This document shows positions 39,181 to 55,700 of a stretch of DNA of 64,000 bases, one piece after another. Position 1 is the stretch's first letter. Each line of letters opens with the position of its first letter. The notes below the pieces were generated by a model. The model was not told where the DNA came from. It saw only the letters and a list, made by a program, of their open reading frames with translations, and searched no databases. The DNA comes from Apostichopus japonicus (Eukaryota > Echinodermata > Holothuroidea > Aspidochirotida > Stichopodidae): contig NC_092568.1 of the NCBI RefSeq assembly GCF_037975245.1, positions 27,338,501 to 27,402,500 of the forward strand, given 5' to 3'. The translations under genes and the position numbers were made by a program.

Positions 39181-39490
39181 TCTAGGTCATTAGAATCTCG
39201 TTCAATGGTGAGAAGTTGAATCGGAAAACTTATCATGTCGGGCGGACACTCTAACCGTAAAACACGCGCCACAACTTACAATTCCCTTCCTTTTTAAAAT
39301 TCCTCTTTCTCTTTCCTTCTTGTTTAGAGAAAAGAGGAATATATATATATATATATATATATATACGTTATATTACGTTCATATTAGGGGTTTTCTTCAT
39401 TTATTAATACTGAATTACTATAGGGACTTACTTTTGTTAGTGTGAGAGAAACTGATAGTCTGAATTAACCTGTATTTTCAATTTTGACCA
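39181..39490 (+). repeat. 310-bp tandem duplication, copy 1
   Basis: Copy 1 of a unit repeated at 39491. It contains, on the minus strand, a tRNA-like SINE head ('cggttagagtgtccgcc', then 'ccgattcaac') and a short TA array (39341-39365). Few substitutions separate the copies. Confidence 0.95.
39195..39280 (-). mobile_element. tRNA-like SINE head (family E), in duplicated unit
   Basis: Minus strand reads 'acggttagagtgtccgcc' (A-box region) then 'ttccgattcaac' (B-box region). A second copy lies at about 39505-39582 in the duplicated unit. No body or tail was identified, so the assignment is provisional. Confidence 0.5.
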
Positions 39491-39666
39491 TCTAGGTCAT
39501 TAGAATCTCGTTCAATGGTGAGACGTTGAATCGGGAACCTTATCATGTGGGGCGGACACTCTAACCGCTACAACACGCGGCACAATAAACAATTAACCAC
39601 CACGATTTACAATTAACTTTCTTTTTAAATTCCTCTTTCTCTTTCCTTCTTGTTTAGAGAAAAGAG

Positions 39667-39697
<31 letters not shown>

Positions 39698-39817
39698 CGT
39701 TATATTACGTTCATAGTAGGGGGTTTCTTCATTTATTAATACTGAATTACTATAGGGACTTACTTTTGTAAGTGTGAGAGAAACTGATAGTCTGAATTAA
39801 CCTGTAGTTTCAATATT
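39491..39817 (+). repeat. 310-bp tandem duplication, copy 2
   Basis: Same order as copy 1, with about 26 extra bp around 39588-39610 and a slightly longer TA array (39669-39698). The B-box-like 'ggttcccgattcaac' (minus strand) is better preserved than in copy 1. Confidence 0.95.
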
Positions 39818-40289
39818 TTTTAATTGTGTGCTACCACGAAGAAGATCCCACCGGAAATGGTTGTAAATGATATTGACATTAACAGCAACAAAACCCTCTA
39901 CAGTGTCTGAGTTAATCAACGCGAAACATTGAAACTTGTCTTAACAGTATATCTTATCGCTTTCTGCCTACCATGCATCGTTTATGCTGATGCTCTTTGC
40001 ATTAGTCCTACACCTATGATTTAATGCACAACTAAGTAGAGGCAGCGTTTCAAGTCACCCGGGAACTGTAGCATGTCTGTCGACTTTAATTCTCGTCCTA
40101 GTTTCTCTGTCAGTAATTCATTAAAATGTCTCTTTAATGTGCTATAAGAACTACGGTTACCAATAGAAGTTCAATCCAGTTGAATTAAAAACTGATTAAC
40201 GTGACGTTGAATTTGACATTGTTTTTAAATGTAAGGTGAATCAACATATGAAAGGTGACAGATCGCCTTATTACGTATGATTCACGTTC
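39818..40289. other. AT-rich sequence, no gene
   Basis: Nothing recognised. Confidence 0.4.
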
Positions 40290-40998
40290 TCGTATGTTGA
40301 TGCAATGCTATTCTGTACGCCGTGGTAAGGTTAGGCTGTATGGTGATTTAATGCTACTCTACTGTTATGTTAAGTTAGGCTAACCATGGAGTCATGCTAT
40401 ACCATATGTAGTTTTTATTGTTATGTATGTTGGTTGTTAATACTAATGTACGTGGTTGTAATTTCAATGTAAGTCAATGCAATGTCACCGCGTGTTGCTG
40501 TTATGTTACTGTATGTGATGTATACTGCAACTGTACGCTATTGTAATGTTTCTTTACGTAATGTAATGTAACTGTGCGTTGTTAGGCTGTATGTTGGGTG
40601 TAATATCAGGTTAGTGTTGTAATTTAATTGTAAGCCTTTATCGATGAAATGCTATTGTACATTATTGTGATTTAAGGCTCCATTTTGGTGGAATCCTATT
40701 GTATGTTTTTATTATATAAAGTCGTATGTTGATGCAATGAATTGTAGGTTGTTGTAATATTAGTCTACGTGTTGATGAAACTCTTTATCTATTGTATGTT
40801 GTTGTACTGTTTCAGTGTATAGCCAATAGGCTATGTTGAAGCAATGTTATATGTTAGGCTATATATTGATATAATGATAACTGTAACTTCACTGCTACTC
40901 TATATGTTGATTTATTACGACTATGTGTAGTTGGATACTATTGTGGTTTTTGATGCTATGTTGTTTTATGTTATTTTATGTTATTGTAATGCTATGTT
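40290..40998 (+). repeat. Highly decayed minisatellite, about 23-bp period
   Basis: Over 700 bp the words 'tatgttg', 'ttgtaatg', 'tgctact' and 'ttaggct' recur at roughly 20-24 bp, giving an approximate unit 'tatgttgttgtaatgctact'. The plus strand is rich in G/T and poor in C throughout. Units are diverged, so it looks like an ancient tandem array. Confidence 0.65.
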
Positions 40999-43432
40999 TT
41001 CGTTACTACTGAAGTAAGTAATTTTTTTCTAATGATACTCTGTGTCTTGTTGTAAATTTTACTGTTAGCAAAATCTTGTATTATTACTCTCTTTCGAGAG
41101 ATAAATATTACATGATGATGCACATTTCATGTGATGTTACTTATAAAGTTATTTCATTGCTACTGCATATTATTTTCTATAATTATCTGTGTGGAGAAAT
41201 GTATAAACGATTAACCTCATTTTAGTGAAAAAATGTCTGTACAATCGACAAATTGCTTTGGTACATAATGTATCGACTTTATAGATTCAGCATAAACATT
41301 GTATCCATAATAATCGTCTTAATTTGATGAATTATAAAACAAGTCTATTAGATTAAAGTGTACTCTAACCTTCTAATAAGTGACAAATGTAATTAATAGA
41401 CTCAAATACAACATTTTTGATTGGAAGTTGTTTTGATTTGTGTCTGATAATCATGCAGACGGCAGTTATGGATTACATCCCGCCAAGTTGTAGCTTACAT
41501 CATGCATGAGTGAAAACCAACATGGATTACTAGCAGTTTTGTACAACTCTTGTAAACTAGTGACACTACTAGATTATAAAACTAAATGGTTCAAAGGAGC
41601 ACGTGTTTTCTATCGAATTAAGGATGGCTGTAGGTAGAATTTTCATTGTTGATTTGCCATAGACCAAGACAAAATTGTTTTCTAGTAATGTATCTATATG
41701 CCCGTTCGAGTTTTCATGATATATACCTTAATTAAATCTCTGAAATCCTCCTTTAAGGCTAAACTGATGATGCCATTGGCTCCTCATTGAAATCTTTAAA
41801 CCTTTTTCTTAATCCATTGTTTTATCAATTATAATGGCTTTAATGAAACCTATATTACTTTACATTTGCACCAACATCATTTTTCCTTGACAAGTTTGTA
41901 CAGAATTGCAGACTTGTCTTATTTTTGCAATATTGAGCCTGGTGTTTCCTCTGAGGTATACTAGTGTATATGTGCTAAACTAAGTAGTCCAGTCAATTTA
42001 ATTGATGAGCCTACAATGTTTAAAGGGTCATTTCTAAAAAATAAAGTCACCATATTATAAAGATTTGACAGAAAATGTCAATTTTATCATGCAGTCGTTT
42101 TGGTATATCTCCTGTGAAGTAGTAATATCCGTTGTGACGTCACGGTAATTGAAGCTCAGAATACAGTTCATGTATCTTATGGAGATATGTTATTGCATAA
42201 CACATAGTGCCAGTTAGCGTTTTGTTTCCACCTTAACAATAGATCAGGTTAGGGTATGAGGTACATGAATTAAATTTAAAAAACTCGTTTTGATATTGAT
42301 GTTTGAAATGTACTTCTAGTGTGAGTTTGGGCTTGCTAGCGTATACGGAGAGCTAGGACATGCCTTTTTATTACTCTATAGTATTCGGCACTGTTGGGGC
42401 GGGGAGGGGGACGGGGAGGGGAAGGGGAACCATTGCGTGTCACTTTCTTCGTCATATTTAGAAGACACAAGTGCATGCCTTTACGCCTGACCTGAACGTT
42501 ATCCGCTATTTACTATTGCATAATTTAGTTTGATTTCGTGCCGAGTCAGAGAAAGGAATTTGTCGTGCTGGCCACCGGGATTTGTACGTCGGTATATGTG
42601 TCTAATTATGTGTTATTATATTGATCCGACAGATAGTTAAGGCATCACAAAGAGGAAACTTCAACCAGATTTGACGTGTGTATGCTTAATTCCAAGAGGC
42701 GGAATCGGATACATTTTCGTAATGTTTACACCGTCCTTCAATCGAGATCAACCGAGGTCATTTATTAAACATATAGAAGACATATATAAGGGTTCACAAT
42801 GAAGTTAATATAATATGAACTTTCAACAACAAACAAATCACTTTCTTTCTTTTGGGGTGGGGGTAGGGGTGGGGGAACTAACGAAAGCATGATGTAGTTT
42901 CTTCTATGTACAGGGCAGGTAGATCCACCTTTCGTCATGTATACGCACGCAGCAGCCATATAGTAAATTATAAACGAAAAGCAGGTTCTATTGCTATGAC
43001 AAAATACCGAGGAAACCTGGTGACCAATAACGAAATGAACGCTCTACATTAACGTAACTATACAATCAGTAATGTGACTAATCAAAAACTCCCCACTAAT
43101 AGGTGATAGTGGAATAAAAAAAGGTAAGATGTCGAGCAAATATACCCCAGATTCTGAGGTATTTAAATTGCTTTTGCTTAAATATAGGAGAAATGGACAA
43201 GGCTGAATGGATCGCTTTATCTTTGACCGTTTCCTACTTTGATGCGTCATTCAAGCAGGATTGGATGCACTACACTCACTGTAGCTTTGTGTCTCTATAT
43301 GAACCTTGTATGAAAGCCTATTGAGCACGAAGTACATGATGTATTGCCATCAATATAGTTTAGTTTAGCTTAGTTTAGAAACATAAGGATCAGGAAACCT
43401 TACAGTAACTTATTTGAAACCCTTTCCGTGTT
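40999..43432. other. AT-rich sequence, no gene
   Basis: No gene recognised. A TGACGTCA octamer lies at 42135-42142 and G-rich blocks at about 42398-42430 and 42855-42875. Confidence 0.4.
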
Positions 43433-43600
43433 AGATCGTGGATGAACACCGGCTTATTTCAAGCCTTCTCTTTTTCGATAAGTGTTCAGAGGATAACGAG
43501 GCACGGGTGTGAATTCGCTCCCATTCCTGCTCCCGGGACCGCCATTTAACGTCCCTATCCGATGGGCGAAAGTGTATGCCCCAGTATCATACCACTTTCT
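43433..43600 (-). mobile_element. SINE family A, diverged partial copy
   Basis: The reverse complement matches 3400-3560 in order: 'ggacgttaaat', 'ggtcccgggagcagga', 'gcctcgtta', 'gaaaaagagaaggc' and 'cggtgt'. The tRNA-like head is not recognisable. Confidence 0.85.
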
Positions 43601-46256
<2,656 letters not shown>

Positions 46257-48982
46257 TATATAAATAATATTAAATTTGATTCAATTGTGTTACATTGATT
46301 AGAGGAAATTGACATGCTGTGAAGTTAACACTACGTTACATAATTGTCTCATTGTAATAATTGTATTGAACGTTGCTCTCCTACCTCGCCGGAGGATGTA
46401 AATAGTACCCCCAAAAATTTAAAAAATTTAGGCTCACCGACTACAAAACACCATTATTCCAACATAGACAGCAGATTTTACTGCCAATCGGTAAAGAATT
46501 CCAAATCGACGCAATCTAAAACATCACTAACAGTCAGTTTTCCTTGGACTTTAAAGTTAATACATTATACTGACAGTTATACATTATGTCTCTCCTCATC
46601 AGTGTATCCAACCACCAAGTTGTAACAAAAGTTCCGGCACGCAAAGTGCAGTTTGTAAGCCACCGTGAGGCTGCAGTGGATTAATTTAATTGAATGTGGA
46701 TTATAATCGACCAAATAATAAAGTCCGATCATCCCGACGAAATAAATAGGTCGTCTGAATATCCTTTTCCTGTTTAATCTTGTTAAGACATGGACACATA
46801 AGCTTGCTTACAGATTCATGTTTTAATGTGAGTACCTTAATTGATGGTTCAGCGGTATGTGCACAGTCTATGTAATGGCCCACGCACAATTTACCATTAA
46901 GGCATCTTTTTTTTTTTGTCTTTTCCTTTTTTTTCTCGTTCGAACGTCAGTTACGATATTTTACTTGATTCTAATATTCTACTTGATAGCCAACAAGCCT
47001 CCAAGATTTTGCAGGAAGCCAATCGAGAGGCAATGACCCGCTCAAAAGTGTAGATGAGAATGAATTACCATCAATAGAAGACAGACGCACGGCTCTCCCG
47101 CCACCGCCCCCCTTACCCATCCACCCCACCCCAATCATCACAAAGTCATCCCTATGCATATATACACACTCGATAAAACCACAGTACAGTGATGAAAACA
47201 TACCATAGAAGTCACATGAAAATCGTGATGATGGTTCCAATTAATAACGTGTATATATGGTTTTATTTTTATTTTTCGAATCGTATGTAGAAAGTTCCAC
47301 AAAACGTTACTAAATAAATCTAACTACCGAGTCTAGAAATATACTATAAAAATATGGCAAACCTGGTAAATTCGTGTGATAAATTTCACTAAATAGTCAC
47401 AACTGTTTTTTTTTTTTAAACGCAGCTTGTTTATTTAAAAAAAAAAAACTGGATGAGGTTACATGTTCTCATGGAAACCATTTGTAAGAAATTCATGAGG
47501 ATTGATGTACACTATAAATACTCCCATATTTAATATATTCCAATAGAAACAATGATGAGCTCCCTTTAGATTATTGAAAATTGAAAAAGGATTACATATT
47601 GAATGAATGATTACCTTTGTCGACTTTTAAATTCTATCAATATAGAAGTTTGGTATTTAACTTTGAAAAAATATTTAAAAAAATCATTTCAGAAACCGGC
47701 TTTTAATGTCGGCCCATAGAAAGTTTTAAAAACGTTTTCTTTTCATTGTTTTTTTTTTCTTAAATATTCTAGTAGATATTTACACTGCAGGCATACAGAT
47801 ATAAATTTGACCTTCAATTTAAGCGTACAATGAACCCCCAAAAATCGCACATTGTAAACAAAATTAGATCATTTCAAGCTAATTTCTTGCTCTCACTGTT
47901 TCCTTATATACTTTCTGACTATAATATCAGGATTGCTGACCTTTAAAGTTCTCGATGACGTGTAAACCCCGACTCACCTATTTATAAGTTATTTATTTAT
48001 TTATTGATTTCTTATTTATTTGGAGGTTAAATTGACGTCATTATTCAGTTGACACAAGAAGTGACTAATCAAACGCTATTTGGTTGACTTTTGTAAGTCC
48101 ATGCTATATATAGGGCGTAAAGGACGACCTCGGGGGAAATAAGTAAGTAATTCCACTTGCTTTGATCAAGAAGTAATCATGTTAAAACAATAAATAAAAA
48201 TTAAGAAACATGAGGAAATCTGTACAGTGTCATGGGCTTTATGTGGATTTGTTTGGAGGAAAACGCGCAAAGTTTGTGTTACCATCGAGAATATACACAA
48301 CTTTTCAATATATAAAATGGTTGAACAATTCACTATAGCAATACAAAATGCAAATATACCAGCAAATTACCATATATGACGTCAGATCATGGAAGTTGTC
48401 ACGCCAGGCTAATTTATTAAACAAATTCCTTACCAAGCTTGGTTTAGATATAGCTTGATACGTTCACTGTTCACATGTGGGAAGAGAGCTTCACTCGAGA
48501 AAGGAACTAGGCACTGTAGCATAACGCGACGGTACCATCATAAATATATAGTTTCATTTACTCTTATTTATTTATTTTATCTATAACACATTCATACTAA
48601 TAATTATGTATATGAACATATATCTTGTACCAGCTTCGCATTAACTGTTAACACGATGAAATATAACACGATGAAAACATATTCGTTCGTACTGAAAATG
48701 TCTCAAGGGTAGCTTATACAAATTTTAACAAAGCTTATGCGCGTATACCACGAGTCCCTTACAAATGGAATAAGTTAGCATATAGGTTACACGTGATATT
48801 GGTCAAAGGCGGAGCGATCTTCACTGCACACGTACCCAGCTCTCATGAGACTGCGCATGAGTTAATATAGAGCTATATGTTTGGTACACCCCTGTATACC
48901 CATGTATACCCATGTTTATAAGCATATTAACTATATATACCGTATAGAATATTCAAATTACAGCACGTCATAACGGTTAGCC
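46257..48982. other. AT-rich sequence, no gene
   Basis: Nothing recognised except TGACGTCA octamers at 48033-48040 and 48377-48384. Long A and T runs (47407-47450) interrupt the region. Confidence 0.4.
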
Positions 48983-48984
48983 TA

Positions 48985-50444
48985 CACTGAAAAAATAAAC
49001 TAGTCAATATTGCCACGGACTAACGTTAAATTAGTCTGTAACGTTAGTCAATGCACACGGACTAGCAAAAATCTTCGTTTCATCGCTGCTTCTTAGTTAG
49101 TTTACACTGACTAAGGAAAATATAATCGCAGCTTAGTCGGTGGCGACGGACTAAGGTATTTTAACCCATGGACTAAGAACGATACGGACACCCGATTTAC
49201 GCCATAATCGTAGCTTAGTCGGTGTCGACGGACTAATGTATTTTAACCCAATTCGATTCACTTCAATTTGGAAACCGAGAGGCAACGGCTGCTTGCTGGG
49301 CTTGGCATAGTTTCATACGATCACTCTAAGCAACTTTCAACCGTAAATCACCCAAGAAGGTCTTTAGAAGAATGGAGGTATTAACTGCATCATCGGCCTA
49401 TACCTGTTATTCCTTTAACTTGAAGGTAAAATTAAAGTTAATTGTTAGGCCACTGGCACTAGTACTGTATTATGGTTAGTGTAACGCTACCGTTGTCACG
49501 TTGGCGTTTCGCAATACACAAGTGCAATGACAGTGAGTAGCCTATAGGCTTCTACTGGGTACTGCAGTGCATTATCAACACTAAAGTGTGCATCCTAAAC
49601 ACCAATTAACAATGTGTTATGTGTATATTGGGCTAGATTGAACAGTGGCACATAATCTTCTTATTTATTCCCAAACAAATGCTGGAACTATAAGGCTCAA
49701 TAGTTTATTTGAAGTCTACACTCATTTGGTAAAGATTTTCTGTAATTTCCCATGTGAATCTAAATGGGTAGGCTTTGTGATATTGAATAAGCAAGGCTAG
49801 ACCTTCAAACGTACAGTCACAGTAGGCTGAACAAATTATGTTGGCTAGTCAACGGTATTATATGTTGCGAGCAGTCAGGATGCACGCTTCAGTTCTATTT
49901 AACCTTTTCATTTATCATTTTTTAGTATTTAATTTCCGGTCACGCCCAGGAAACAATTGCGACATTCCTTCACGGTCGACTTGCTTACTGTAAGAAGTAT
50001 TAACCGTTTTTTCTCAGGAAAGCTTGATAGTCTGAAGTTATTATAACATGTGCTTTTAGTATACTGCCAAAAGAGTAAGTTGTTGTATTTGTATTGATAT
50101 TTTATGTAGAAGTAACGGAAAATTTAGTATGTTTAGTTTGGTCTAATTGCACGTTTTTTTTCTGTCCAATGTAGTGCAGGGTTCACTTGCGCGAATTCAA
50201 ATTATTCTGTTTATGTATATGTATATGCATCGATTCTTAGATTATGATGTTTTTTTGACATTTATTTGTAATTCAAGCATATCTGTTTAGTAACCATTTT
50301 CCAGTAGTTTTCAACTGGTTACATCATGAGCTCATCTAGGAATAAATTAGTCGGTATAGCAACTGACTAAGGCTATGGTAGTCGGGAGAGGCACCAGATG
50401 GACTAACGTTTTGTTAGTCGGTGAACCAATTTAAGTTTTCAGTG
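48985..50444. mobile_element. CACTA-like (EnSpm-type) non-autonomous element, 1460 bp
   Basis: The ends are CACTGAAAA and TTTTCAGTG with TA on each side (48983-48984, 50445-50446). Both subterminal regions are packed with short repeats of GACTAA/TTAGTC, the larger form being 'ttagtcggtg.cgacggact'. Two direct copies of a 46-bp version lie at 49123-49168 and 49205-49250, and further copies near 50350-50423. CACT(G/A) ends plus arrays of subterminal repeats are the hallmark of CACTA elements, where they bind transposase. The interior (49300-50300) shows no coding sequence. The duplication is only 2 bp, so the boundary evidence is weaker than for the MITEs. Confidence 0.7.
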
Positions 50445-50446
50445 TA

Positions 50447-51040
50447 CATGCAGTTGTTGATGTCACTGAATTTGTCTCCGTCTAGTCCCCATATCTTCGA
50501 ATCAAGACACGTACTTCGGACATTGTTGAGCCACAAGAAATACTGCTGTGCAAGTGTCTTTCCACATGATCTTTGTTTTGGTTTGTTAATGAATATGCAA
50601 TGTATTACGTCACAAGGAAACACGTAGTGGGTATATGATTGGGTAAAATATATCTCCGACAGAGAGACATTACTGTCGCAAAAAAAAAAGGAAAATGGAA
50701 CTTTGTCATGAAGGCTACTGCAGTATTTGGGATTATATTCTAAAATGATATTACCTTGGATGTTCTTCCAACCAGATTCCAACATGGTCTATTCTGGTCT
50801 ATTCTCTCTCATTTACTGTTTTACAGCTCTGTAGTAACTAAATTAACAACACCAACCGATTACTGACATTTTACTTCAGAAGGTCTTTTCTTTGCGAAAC
50901 AAAGAAAAATCTAATTTTTTTAATTTTTGATGACCCCACAAGAATTAACAAGTCAGTTATATACTGGAATGTCTCACCTGAACTTCTTTTCTCTATTTTT
51001 CACTTATTTTGCCATATTTGTCCTTGAAAAACAGAAAGTT
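50447..51040. other. AT-rich sequence; one protein-like minus frame
   Basis: A minus-strand frame at 50414-50785 is 123 codons and overlaps the CACTA-like right end. Its downstream half (KTLAQQYFLWLNNVRSTCL) is protein-like, but I recognise no domain. Confidence 0.35.
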
Positions 51041-51110
51041 TATATATATATATATATATATATATCTATATATATATATATAAAACTGTTTAACAGTTTT
51101 TCCGTTATTC

Positions 51111-51145
<35 letters not shown>
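51041..51145 (+). mobile_element. Penelope-like 3' end embedded in TA arrays
   Basis: About 30 bp, 'gtttaacagtttttccgtta' then 'ttcct' (51087-51112), match the last bases of the elements at 15104 and 27186, in plus orientation. TA arrays adjoin on both sides (51041-51080 and 51115-51145). Only the extreme 3' end remains. Confidence 0.75.
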
Positions 51146-52065
<920 letters not shown>

Positions 52066-52324
52066 TTTTATTGCTTTTGAAACCGTTATCTATTTGAATA
52101 ACTTCCCCTATTACCCTGCATACTATAGGCTATAGTGTATATAATATAGCCATAGTACAACTTATAATGTCAGAGTTCATCGTTTGCATGTGTTAAGCGC
52201 TGTAACAGTCTGCATAACGCCTATGTTATAAAGTATGCAATGCACTGCAGGAGTATAGCGATATATACACAGTGGGAGATGCGGTATAGGTCTAATACAA
52301 AGTGGATATTTTACTCGCTCTGTT

Positions 52325-52727
52325 CAAGGGCGGCGGAACCGGGGGGGCACAGGGGGCACGTGCCCCCCACTTTTCCTCAGGTTAAAAATGTGCCCTTTTT
52401 CTACATAAAAATTGAGGTGTCTCAAGTTAGCAAGAGATTCCTACATTAGCAACTAGCATGATTTCACCTCATTTTGTCTCAAAAGAAAACTTGTTCCTTG
52501 TTTCCCAATTTGCACATTGGATATTGCAGTGCTAGTATGCATTTTTCCTTGAGGGGGGGGGGGAGGGGGGGGGGCGTTGATGGAGTGATGTGTATACGCA
52601 AATAAGATAATACAATAAGAGTTATAAAGGGTACTAAATATAAGGCTGCATCAGTCCAATCAAATTTCTGCAAAGTGCCCTTTGATGTCGGTGCCCCCTC
52701 AGATTAAAAGTGCTTCCGCCGCCCTTG
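52325..52727. mobile_element. hAT-type MITE 3 (403 bp)
   Basis: Perfect 14-bp terminal inverted repeats (CAAGGGCGGCGGAA and its reverse complement), flanked by identical 8-bp direct repeats GCTCTGTT at 52317-52324 and 52728-52735. G runs fill the interior (52339-52370, 52551-52574). The terminus differs from MITEs 1 and 2, so it is a different family of the same superfamily. No transposase frame is present. Confidence 0.93.
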
Positions 52728-52735
52728 GCTCTGTT

Positions 52736-55700
52736 TGTGCTTGAATGGTCTAGTAATCGGTCGAAATGACATGTGACTTCTTAAACTTGAAGCAATATTC
52801 ATGATTTCACTCACGGTTTCAAAACAGACATGACAAGAGGCAAATGAGTAAAGTATTAAATGGAGCAGTGATATTGAACAAAGAATCGAAAGAGGGGGCT
52901 CAGAGGAGGGGAGTTGGGAAGGGGTCGTTGGGGGAGGTGGGAGGGGACTTAACATAAGACTTTAAACACACTTCAGTGTTTTACTGTAATGGAAATGTTA
53001 ACGAAAGTCCATGCATCACTCAAATATCTCATATATTAAGATATGTTGATATTCAAGAAACACTGATACTAAAGTTGTAATTATGTTATCAAATATAAGA
53101 GAATTGCCATGGCTTTTGAAAATGGTCCTTGTAAGAAACTGCTTATGTTTGAATTATGGCCTTCTCGTTTTTTATTGCAATAGTGTCGGAAAAGATTAAT
53201 TCAAGTTTTACTTTTTGTAGAATGGCCATTTTTCTGTCTGTGCTTCACATCTTCCTTAAATTCCATGCCCCCCATCCTCCCCCATTCTCTCTTACCCCGG
53301 CAAAAAGGGTCATACGTCTATATCTATCGAAATAATGCAAAATACATATATTGCAGTTTTCAAAGGCGACGGAGGATGAAGTAATCCGAATCAATCCCGA
53401 ATAATAAAGTTATAAAGACTAATGCGGGGGTTTCATATGAATTAAAATTTTAAATAATTTATTTCGGTCCGGTGGAGACAAGATGCAGAATACCACTAAA
53501 TATCACGATCCAATGATATAACTCAATATTAACAAAAGGCTTAGACTGGAAAAAAATTAATCAACCAATGAATATTATATAGCTCACTATTACCTGAACC
53601 TTGATACTGAAAATTCAATCAATCAATAATACCACTAAGAGTGAAAATCTATTAATCGATCGATCAATCAACTATTCTCTAATGACATTTACTTCTATTT
53701 TTAGCTTTTTTATTAAATCAAGTAGAAGATATTATTATATACTTGATTGTAAATTCAAGATATCACTTTCCTCCTAATAAAACGTCACCCCCTCCCACCC
53801 ACGTCCTCCATACTCTACCTAGCCTACATTCCTTCCAAAGTTACATATAGTGCCACTAACAACTGTATAAAGTCGAATCGTGTGTACTATAAAATTTAAG
53901 AAATTAATCGAAAAGAGCCATATCTCTAAGAGACAAAACTTAGACCAGCATGGCATCAAAGAAATGATAATTTGAGGAAAAGATCATCCACTACCACTTG
54001 CTTCAACAAGTCTGTGGTAACCATGGCAACGTAAAGAAATGTATGAAATGTAACAGGAAAAAAGGGTTGAAGCCGTTTCTTTCACATGTTACTGATGTAG
54101 TTTGTATGCTTTTATGGAGACGTGTCATTCACAAATTTACAATGTTGTAAGTATATGTTCGTTATGGGTATTGAGTTGTGCGAAACGAGCCTTAAATTGA
54201 TAGAGTCCAGACTTAACTTCTTTTTTTTTCTTCTATTTTTCTTTTTTTAAAGGTTTTCATAAATTACTTATTATGAATGTGTTATAAAAATGGTTCCAAT
54301 TATGGCAATTAGCTGCTTTAAAATAAATCGATAGATCAGGTAATTTTTTATAACCGGATGTTCTCGTCATTCGGTGATACACAGGCGAGGATCTAATGGG
54401 TGTATGGAGGGTGTACAACCCCCACCCCCTCCCATCCTCCCCTCCACAAACACATAGAAAGATATGAACACCTCCCAATATATAGTTTCTATACACTTAT
54501 ATGGACTTCTTTATAATTCTACCTGATATAACATGTAAGAAAAGAAGTTAAATGCGTGGTCCGGTCATAACATAAAACGGAGGTTCATAAGGTCTACTAA
54601 ACTCAAGACCTGTGAAGGGCAAAAAGGGAAGAATATGATAACAATGACTCCGTGCTATTATACGAGCAGAAGAGAATGTCTAGCATAACAAAGAAACACA
54701 TGATAGCTAGACCATAATAACCAGCTACTCATGCCACTGAACACTTAATTTGCATGTCATTTGCATAATAAAAGAACATTTTTACACTGCTATATACAAT
54801 ACAATATGATAAAGTGTCTAGATGACGAAATGTGAATGGTTCGTATATGTGCTAGGTATTAAACATTCGCTCGTTAATCGCTAACTTCAAATACTCGATA
54901 ACCGTCAGTTAAAGATGTTGACTAAACAGACAAAAAAAGTCTGGCAACTCATCTTGTTGCTTATTGGTCACGATTTGCATAAACTGTTTTAGACGGAGAT
55001 CATTCTGTGTTGCCCTGTGAAATTCACAGCTATAAACTAACATATTGGGAGGTGTCATATTTAGTTGATAAATTCTAGTTTTTAATTTTGAGTAGTCAAA
55101 TTTCTTTGTTGGTTTAGTAAAAATTAATTTTGAATAAACGCAAAAACGCTGCTTTAACGAGAAAAAGAAAGAGAAGCAGATTATCCATGTCAACAGAATA
55201 CATGAATGCCTAACATTGCTAGCATTGCTTATACCGCTTTCGCCGTTTCTGTGTGTTTGACAGCAAAATATTGCCTGTCAATCTTACATAAGTTATCCCT
55301 TTTTACCAACTTATAACCTACGCTAATTTCTACACTTTTCCAACTGTTTAAAATCATCTAAATCAGTTGATTTCGTCGAAGCTAAGAAATGATTTCGCAA
55401 CAAAGTTGAGAGATAAATGATGTAAATCGAGCGGAGTTTTTCGTCAAACCATTGGTTAATATGTTTTTTTGTTTTTTTTTAAGCGCCTGGCTGCTGCGTT
55501 GAAACACATGTGAGTGTATATGTTTACAATAGATCACTATAATAGCAAAAATCGTTAAAATTAACAAATTGGAAGAAGTATCACAAAACTAATATGACCT
55601 GTATCAACCTATATCAAACAATAGTCTCCAAATTATCATCGAACGGTTGCCATCTTGTCTTCCTCTCCGCTTAAAAAAAACTGTGTCACGTATGTAAGGG

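Noticed and set aside
50414-50785. 123-codon minus-strand frame
   Set aside because: Part of it lies within the CACTA-like right end and no family is recognised, although its downstream half is protein-like.
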